Shown piece after piece: positions 6,171 through 10,858 of a stretch of 10,858 bases of DNA (position 1 is its first letter; every line of letters begins with the position of its first letter). Below the pieces are notes generated by a model. It was not told where the DNA came from. It ran no database searches and worked only from the letters and a program-made list of their open reading frames with translations. The position numbers were made by a program, and so were the translations under genes. Source of the DNA: Demequinaceae bacterium UBA4004 (GTDB lineage Bacteria; Actinomycetota; Actinomycetes; Actinomycetales; Demequinaceae); NCBI GenBank assembly GCA_002384765.1, contig DGBM01000050.1:1825-12682 (forward strand). Reading direction: 5' to 3'.

Positions 6171-7030
6171 TAGTCAAACGACTCGATGCCGGGAACCTCG
6201 GGCTCCGACAGGATGGCCTGGTCGACGTCCTCGTCGGCCTCGCGAGCGGCGGTCACCGCATCCAGCATGGCTTGGCGCGCCACCTCGAGATCGGTGTCGT
6301 AACTCAGTCGCACCTCAATGAAGACCCGCGACCACAGCCTCGTCATGTTTCCTACACGGCGGATCTCTCCGTTTGGGACGTACCAGACGGTGCCGTCCAA
6401 GGAGCGCAAACGCGTGGAGCGCAGGCCCACCTCTTCCACCAATCCGGACGCCTCGCCGAGGTCGACGACGTCGCCGACGCCGTACTGGTCCTCGATCAGC
6501 ATGAACAGGCCCGCGAGCAGGTCTTTGACGAGCGACTGGGCGCCGAAGCCGAATGCCACGCCCACGATCCCGGCTGACGCGAGCAGAGGCGCCACGGGAA
6601 GGCCCGCCAATTGCAGAATCATGACGACAGTCACGGCGATGAGAACGACGGCCAGTGCCGAGTTCAGCACCGTGCGAATGGTGCCGGCGCGCTGACGTCG
6701 ACGCAGCGCCTCGAGCTCGACCTCTTGAGGATCGACGGGGTCCAATTCCACGCGTGCGAGTTCGAGCGCCTGACGGGCCCTGCTGCGGAACGGAAGCCCG
6801 GTCTCGATGCTATGGGTGACCGCCCGGACCGCGACGCGTCCGAGAATCCACACCACCGTGGCACCCAGCAGGATGAAACCCACACCAATGGCGGAGGCCA
6901 CCAAGTCCTGCACCCACACGGGAGCGTCGGGCAATCCCGAAGCGATCCACGCGTTCCACGGCGGCGCGTCGCTCGAGGTGGTATCGGCGGTCGAGGTGGA
7001 CGAAATAAGCGCATTGTTGAAGACGTGCAT
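5948..7030 (-). CDS. MscS-family small-conductance mechanosensitive channel
   Basis: A 360-residue inner-membrane channel that opens under membrane tension and releases small solutes after osmotic downshock. A polar N-terminus (1-38) leads to TM1 (about 41-68), a charged cytoplasmic loop (70-118), TM2 (119-142) and the pore helix TM3 (about 145-176) with the Gly/Ala-rich family motif SAGIVGVAFGFGAQSLVKD (152-170). The beta domain follows, with EDQYGVGDVVD (180-190) and the conserved VPNGEI (218-223), then the alpha/beta vestibule domain to about 335, and a short Pro/Lys/Arg-rich tail ending acidic. The start ATG at 7030 has only a weak GGA upstream; the frame extends to 7114 but overlaps malQ and is not family-like. 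It is divergent from malQ, with a 66-base gap, and followed by the globin gene through a 4-base overlap. It lacks the extra C-terminal membrane segment known from Corynebacterium MscCG, so it may be a plain MscS; solute preference is unknown. Confidence 0.93.
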   Translation of the reverse strand: MHVFNNALISSTSTADTTSSDAPPWNAWIASGLPDAPVWVQDLVASAIGVGFILLGATVVWILGRVAVRAVTHSIETGLPFRSRARQALELARVELDPVDPQEVELEALRRRQRAGTIRTVLNSALAVVLIAVTVVMILQLAGLPVAPLLASAGIVGVAFGFGAQSLVKDLLAGLFMLIEDQYGVGDVVDLGEASGLVEEVGLRSTRLRSLDGTVWYVPNGEIRRVGNMTRLWSRVFIEVRLSYDTDLEVARQAMLDAVTAAREADEDVDQAILSEPEVPGIESFDYYSVAIRLMIQVAPIKQWDIMRKVRLEMRRIFDERGIRMAVPDQTLLVDRDTTTPPKRVPKRPAKRAAASEDET

Positions 7031-7096
7031 CGTTCCAGAGTAATGGCCCCGGCGAGGCCTCCCGCAATGCTTCCCAAACCTGGCAGGATGAGGACC
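7031..7096. promoter_or_regulatory. Short divergent region between mscS and malQ
   Basis: These 66 bases must carry promoters or leader parts for both divergent genes, unless the promoters sit inside the opposite gene. I see no clear hexamer pair on either strand. AGGATGAGG (7085-7093) near its right end supplies the malQ ribosome-binding site. Confidence 0.3.
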
Positions 7097-9229
7097 GTGA
7101 GTGACGAAGTGCACGACGGGCGGCCATCACCGGCGTTGGCGACCCTTGCCCGAGCGTGCGGCGTGGCTACGGACGTCCACCTGATCGACGGAACGCACCA
7201 GACCTCGTCGCGTGGCGCGCTGGTGGCCATCCTGGCCGCGATGGGCATCGACGCCCGTGACGACGACGCCTGCCGCACGTCGCTTGAGCAGCTCAAGGAC
7301 TACGTGTGGACGCGCATCGTGCCGCCGGTCACGGTGCTTCGGGAGGGCCAGTCGCGCGAGATTCCGGTGCACCTGCCGCACGGCGCGACCGTGACGGCGC
7401 TGCTGCGCACCGAGGACGGCATCGAGCGACCGCTCGAACAGGTCGACAAGGTGGTGGAGCCGCACGGCGTCGGCTCCGTCGCGGTAGGTCGGGCGACGTT
7501 TCGGATCCCCGACGATCTGCCGCTCGGGTGGCATGTGGTCGAGGCGGTGTTCCCGGGGCGCCGCGGCCGCGGCTACGTGGTGGTGACGCCCGAACGCCTC
7601 GAGGTGCCTCCCGCGTTGGCCGCCCGCCGTCCGTGGGGCCTCATGACCCAGCTGTATTCGCTCAGGTCCAGGCGCTCCTGGGGCATCGGCGACCTCGGCG
7701 ACCTCGCCGACCTGTGTTCCCTGGCCAAGATCCGCGCCGGAGCAGACTTTGTGCTCATCAACCCGCTGCACGCCAACGAGGCCGTGTCGCCGCTCAGCCC
7801 CTCGCCGTATCTGCCCTCCTCCCGGCGGTTCATCGCCCCCATGTACATCCGCGTCGAGGACATTCCTGAAGTGGCGTATGTGCCGTCTCAGCAGCGCGCG
7901 GTCATCGAGTGGGAGTCGGAGCGCCCCAGCCGCAACAACGGCACCGACGAGCTACTGGATCGCGACGACGTGTGGAGCGCCAAGGTGGAGGCGCTCGAGC
8001 ACATCTTTGAGGCGCCACGTTCCCCCGGCAGGGAGGCGCAGTTCGGGGCGTTTTGCGTGCGCGAGGGCAAGGTCCTTGAGGATTACGCCACCTGGGCGGC
8101 GATCTCCGAGGAATACCAGGGCAAACCCTGGCCCGACGAACTCGCGACGGCGTCGTCCGCCGCCGTTGCCGCGTGGCGGGACCGGCACTCGGACCGGGTG
8201 CTGTTCCACGCGTGGATGCAGTGGATCGCTGACGAACAGGCCGCGCACGCGCAATCGACGGCTCGCAACGCCGGCATGAGCATCGGCGTCATCACCGACT
8301 TGGCGGTGGGCGTGCACCCGTCAGGGGCCGACGCGTGGAGCCTTCACCGCGTGCTCGCCAAGGGCATGAGTGTGGGAGCGCCGCCGGACGGCTTCAGCCC
8401 TCAAGGGCAGGACTGGTCGCAGCCGCCGTGGCAACCACGGGCGCTCGAGGCCGCCGCGTACGTGCCATTCCGCGATGTGGTCCGAGCGGCCGTCAGACAT
8501 TCGGGTGCCGTGCGCGTCGATCACATCTTGGGGCTCTTTCGCCAGTGGTGGATCCCGTTGGGCCACGGAGCTGGCGATGGATCCTACGTGCAGTTTGATC
8601 ACGAGGCGCTCATCGGGATTCTCATCTTGGAAGCGCACCGTGCGGGCGCGATCGTCATCGGCGAGGATCTTGGCACCGTGGAGCCGTGGGTGCGCGACTA
8701 TCTCAGTTCGCGCGGAGTGCTCGGCACGTCGGTGCTGTGGTTCGAGCGCACGCACGACGGAGGGTTCACACCTCCCGAGCACTACCGGGCCGATGCTCTG
8801 GCCACCGTCACCACTCATGACCTTCCCACCACCGCCATGATGTTCGCGGGCACTCAGGTGGATCTGCGTGCGGAACTGGGCCTCATAGACGACCCAGCGT
8901 CTGCCGCGGCGCAGGCGGCCGAGGAGTTGCGAAAGCTTGTCGCGCTGTTGCGAGAGCGCGACTGGGTGATCGAGGACTACGAAGAAGAGGACCTCATCGT
9001 GGGGGTGCATCGGATGGTGCTCGCCTCGCCCGCCATTCTCACGGGCGTTGCCATCACCGACGCCGTGGGGGATCTGCGTGCGCAAAACGTGCCCGGCACC
9101 TTCGAGGAGTACCCCAACTGGAGGATTCCGCTCACGGATCGCAACGGAGTGCCCGTGTTGCTTGACGATCTGTTCGACCACCCGCGCATGCGGCGGCTCG
9201 TGGGGGCCATTCGCGCGGCGCGAGCCTAG
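7097..9229 (+). CDS. malQ: 4-alpha-glucanotransferase (amylomaltase)
   Basis: A 710-residue cytoplasmic GH77 enzyme that moves alpha-1,4-glucan segments between maltodextrins, feeding maltose and glycogen breakdown. Like E. coli and Corynebacterium MalQ it has an N-terminal helical and beta-sandwich part (about 1-165) before the catalytic barrel, which begins near QLYSLRSRRSWGIGD (185-199). The GH77 catalytic residues are all present: nucleophile D475 in RVDHILG, acid/base E523 in IGEDLGT, and transition-state stabiliser D575 in THDLPTT. The length fits the large MalQ type. Start choice: GTG at 7097 has AGGA eight bases upstream; in-frame ATG at 7088 (three codons earlier) is possible but its ribosome site would abut the codon. 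The frame stays open upstream to 6611 only as antisense of mscS. It is divergent from mscS and convergent with pepN, whose stop is 30 bases away. No other glycogen gene is in the window. Confidence 0.95.
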   Translation: MSDEVHDGRPSPALATLARACGVATDVHLIDGTHQTSSRGALVAILAAMGIDARDDDACRTSLEQLKDYVWTRIVPPVTVLREGQSREIPVHLPHGATVTALLRTEDGIERPLEQVDKVVEPHGVGSVAVGRATFRIPDDLPLGWHVVEAVFPGRRGRGYVVVTPERLEVPPALAARRPWGLMTQLYSLRSRRSWGIGDLGDLADLCSLAKIRAGADFVLINPLHANEAVSPLSPSPYLPSSRRFIAPMYIRVEDIPEVAYVPSQQRAVIEWESERPSRNNGTDELLDRDDVWSAKVEALEHIFEAPRSPGREAQFGAFCVREGKVLEDYATWAAISEEYQGKPWPDELATASSAAVAAWRDRHSDRVLFHAWMQWIADEQAAHAQSTARNAGMSIGVITDLAVGVHPSGADAWSLHRVLAKGMSVGAPPDGFSPQGQDWSQPPWQPRALEAAAYVPFRDVVRAAVRHSGAVRVDHILGLFRQWWIPLGHGAGDGSYVQFDHEALIGILILEAHRAGAIVIGEDLGTVEPWVRDYLSSRGVLGTSVLWFERTHDGGFTPPEHYRADALATVTTHDLPTTAMMFAGTQVDLRAELGLIDDPASAAAQAAEELRKLVALLRERDWVIEDYEEEDLIVGVHRMVLASPAILTGVAITDAVGDLRAQNVPGTFEEYPNWRIPLTDRNGVPVLLDDLFDHPRMRRLVGAIRAARA

Positions 9230-9259
9230 AGGGCCGAGCGACCCGCCGACTCCCGAGTC
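9230..9259. other. Convergent spacer between malQ and pepN
   Basis: Thirty bases separate the two stop codons. The only structure is a weak dyad, GACTC-CC-GAGTC (9248-9259), whose usable stem is four base pairs. I see no standard terminator for either gene; termination may rely on Rho or occur within the opposite gene. Confidence 0.4.
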
Positions 9260-10858
9260 TTACGCGCTCGCGGCCTGTGCAGCCAGCGCTCGCTGCACCT
9301 CATCAAGGCCCTCAACCACGATCTTGACCAAGACTGAGGGAGCGTCCGAGTTGTTTGCCAACCACCGCTCGATGTCCGATTCCAGGGTGGGAATTCGGCC
9401 GACCGCCCAGGTGGGGAACACGTAGCGGGCCACGCGCGCACCCACCCATCCCTCGTTGGCTTCGTAGTAGTCGCGCAACTCGGCCAGCAGCGTCGGCGCC
9501 AGAGGCGCCAACAATGCGGGGTCCGTCGCGCGGGAAAGACCCAGGGCAGTCTCGTATTGCACGGCGTTGGGCGCGGGCTCGTCGGCTGGGTGTGCGAGGG
9601 CATCCCATGCGGCACGCTTGGCCTCCGGCGTCGCGATGACGGCTCTGGTACCGGCGGCGCGACGCCGCCCGATCGCGCCCGGGTCGAGCGCTAGCCGCTG
9701 CTCGATCTCGGCGGCGCCAGCCACGCCGCACGCCGCCATCCCCGCGAGCAGGTCCCACGCAAGATCGGTATCGACCTCCACCCCAGGCAAGGTATCCGAA
9801 CCGTCGAGCAACGCGCCCAGGCGTGCCGCCTGGGCAGGGGTGGTCGCCAGCCGGGCGTACGCCTTAAGCGCCTGCAACTGGAGGTCGCTTCCGGACGCGG
9901 CCGCGTCCGCCGTCGCCCACAGGCTTTCCGCGGCGGCCTCGGTCGCCGCCGCCGCCTGGGCCGGGGGTACGTAGCGAGTCAGGGCGATCACCATGGTGCG
10001 CGCGTGAGCCTCGGCGACCTCGGAGTTGGCGATGACCGGTAGCGCGGCCAGCACGGCGTCAATGTAGTGCCGCGCGGGCAACGCGGCGTCGCGGCACATG
10101 TGCCACAGGGCGTCGAGCACCGAGGCCTGCGCCATCGGATGCCTCAAGTCGCCCACGTGGGCAGCCACGGTGGCGAGGGACACGACGTCCAGGTGAGCCT
10201 TGGCATAGGTGCGGTCGGCGTCGTTGACCAGTAGCAGGTCGGGGCGCGGTGTGCCGATGACGTCGGGAACCTCCGTCACCGCGCCGGCGAGCGAAGCGAC
10301 CACGCTCCACGCGCGCTCGAACTTGTCACCCACGTGCGCGTAGCCAGCGATGGTGACGCGGTGCGGGCGGTGCACGGGGTGGGCGTCCGGCACATCCTCG
10401 GCGACCGCAAAGGACGTGACGACGCCAGCGTCGTCCGTCTCGATGACCGGGCGCAGGGTGGTGGCGCCCGGGGTCTCGAGCCAGGCGCGAGCCCAGCCGT
10501 CCAGTGGCGTCATGGCGGCCGTCTCGACCTCGGCCAGGAACTCGGCCAAGGTGGCATTGCCAAAGGCGTGACGCTTGAGGTAGGCGGCCACGCCGGCAAA
10601 GAACGCGTCTTCACCCACGTGTGCGGCCAGTTGCTTGAGTGCGGAGGCGCCCTTGGCGTAGGTGATCATGTCGAACGCGCTGACGGTCGCCTCGAGATCG
10701 GGAATCTCGGTGACGATCGCGTGGGTCGTAGGCAGCTGGTCCTGCACGTAGGCGTTGGACTTGCGGCTCGCGCCGAACGTCACCCACGCATCCTTCCAAG
10801 GCGTGACCTGCTCGGTGGCCCATGTGCCCACAAATTCGGCGAACGACTCGTTGAGCCA
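9260..10858 (-). CDS. pepN: Aminopeptidase N, M1 family, C-terminal part
   Basis: The gene enters from the right edge and the visible 532 residues run to a TAA stop. M1 aminopeptidases are cytoplasmic zinc enzymes that remove N-terminal residues from peptides. The first visible residues are WLNESFAEF: the E of NES is the third zinc ligand of the HEXXH-X18-E motif, so the HEXXH itself lies just outside the window. The catalytic Tyr is Y67 of the visible part in TYAKGASALKQL, the equivalent of Y381 in the E. coli enzyme. The zinc-domain helices continue to about 115, followed by a beta domain (about 120-195) and a long helical Ala-rich C-terminal domain of the ERAP1-like type to the end. About 320 residues are expected upstream. 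It is convergent with malQ, with only 30 bases between stop codons. No truncation or frameshift is visible in the part seen. Confidence 0.95.
   Translation of the reverse strand, partial: WLNESFAEFVGTWATEQVTPWKDAWVTFGASRKSNAYVQDQLPTTHAIVTEIPDLEATVSAFDMITYAKGASALKQLAAHVGEDAFFAGVAAYLKRHAFGNATLAEFLAEVETAAMTPLDGWARAWLETPGATTLRPVIETDDAGVVTSFAVAEDVPDAHPVHRPHRVTIAGYAHVGDKFERAWSVVASLAGAVTEVPDVIGTPRPDLLLVNDADRTYAKAHLDVVSLATVAAHVGDLRHPMAQASVLDALWHMCRDAALPARHYIDAVLAALPVIANSEVAEAHARTMVIALTRYVPPAQAAAATEAAAESLWATADAAASGSDLQLQALKAYARLATTPAQAARLGALLDGSDTLPGVEVDTDLAWDLLAGMAACGVAGAAEIEQRLALDPGAIGRRRAAGTRAVIATPEAKRAAWDALAHPADEPAPNAVQYETALGLSRATDPALLAPLAPTLLAELRDYYEANEGWVGARVARYVFPTWAVGRIPTLESDIERWLANNSDAPSVLVKIVVEGLDEVQRALAAQAASA

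Noticed and set aside
7127..7771. Minus-strand ORF of about 214 codons
   Set aside because: It is antisense to the malQ N-terminal region; rich in His/Arg, no ribosome site or family match.
8321..9181. Minus-strand ORF of about 286 codons
   Set aside because: It is antisense to malQ across its catalytic residues, and the translation has no family features.
9248..9259. Dyad GACTC-CC-GAGTC as a shared malQ/pepN terminator
   Set aside because: The usable stem is only four base pairs and there is no T tract on either side.
1..10858. CRISPR arrays, tRNA or rRNA genes, insertion sequences, phage genes
   Set aside because: No regularly spaced repeats, RNA-gene signatures, transposase or integrase motifs, or terminal repeats were seen. 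The window reads as ordinary core chromosome.

Overview
High-GC DNA with frequent GTG starts, strong GGAGG/AAGGAG ribosome sites and typical actinobacterial protein versions (group II truncated globin, two-domain MalQ, TesB, PepN). It looks like chromosomal core of an actinobacterium, tentatively Micrococcales; the genus cannot be fixed from this window. No rRNA, tRNA, transposase, integrase, phage gene or CRISPR array was seen.

Layout, left to right. (1) 1-220, minus: first 73 codons of a sodium-coupled NSS-family symporter, running off the left edge. (2) 346-383: a hairpin terminator with a UUCG loop, ending the next operon. (3) 3713 down to 424, minus: a complete glycine betaine/proline-type ABC importer operon, ordered ATPase with CBS pair, permease, lipoprotein binding protein. 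ATPase and permease overlap as TGATG; a 123-nt gap precedes the binding protein. A 268-nt region with a possible promoter and several inverted repeats lies upstream. (4) 3982-4866, minus: acyl-CoA thioesterase II (TesB). (5) 4867-5024: a divergent control region with four copies of one heptamer. (6) 5025 onward, plus: the start of a four-helix membrane protein whose frame does not close until 6170, deep inside the antisense of the next two genes. (7) 7030 down to 5412, minus: an MscS-type mechanosensitive channel followed, through a GTGA overlap, by a group II truncated haemoglobin. (8) 7097-9229, plus: 4-alpha-glucanotransferase MalQ. (9) 9260-10858, minus: C-terminal 532 residues of an M1 aminopeptidase N, convergent with malQ and running off the right edge.

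How they fit together: the betaine-type importer (solute in at high osmolarity) and the MscS channel (solute out on downshock) are opposite arms of the osmotic response, and the importer ATPase and permease both carry acidic C-terminal tails. The NSS symporter may bring in amino acids or related solutes. TesB, MalQ and PepN are housekeeping enzymes of acyl-CoA, glycogen/maltodextrin and peptide turnover.

I do not see a clear new multi-gene system. The points most worth a second look are the mutual read-through of the convergent membrane-protein and globin genes, the MscS-globin coupling, the heptamer cluster upstream of tesB, and the acidic tails of the importer.
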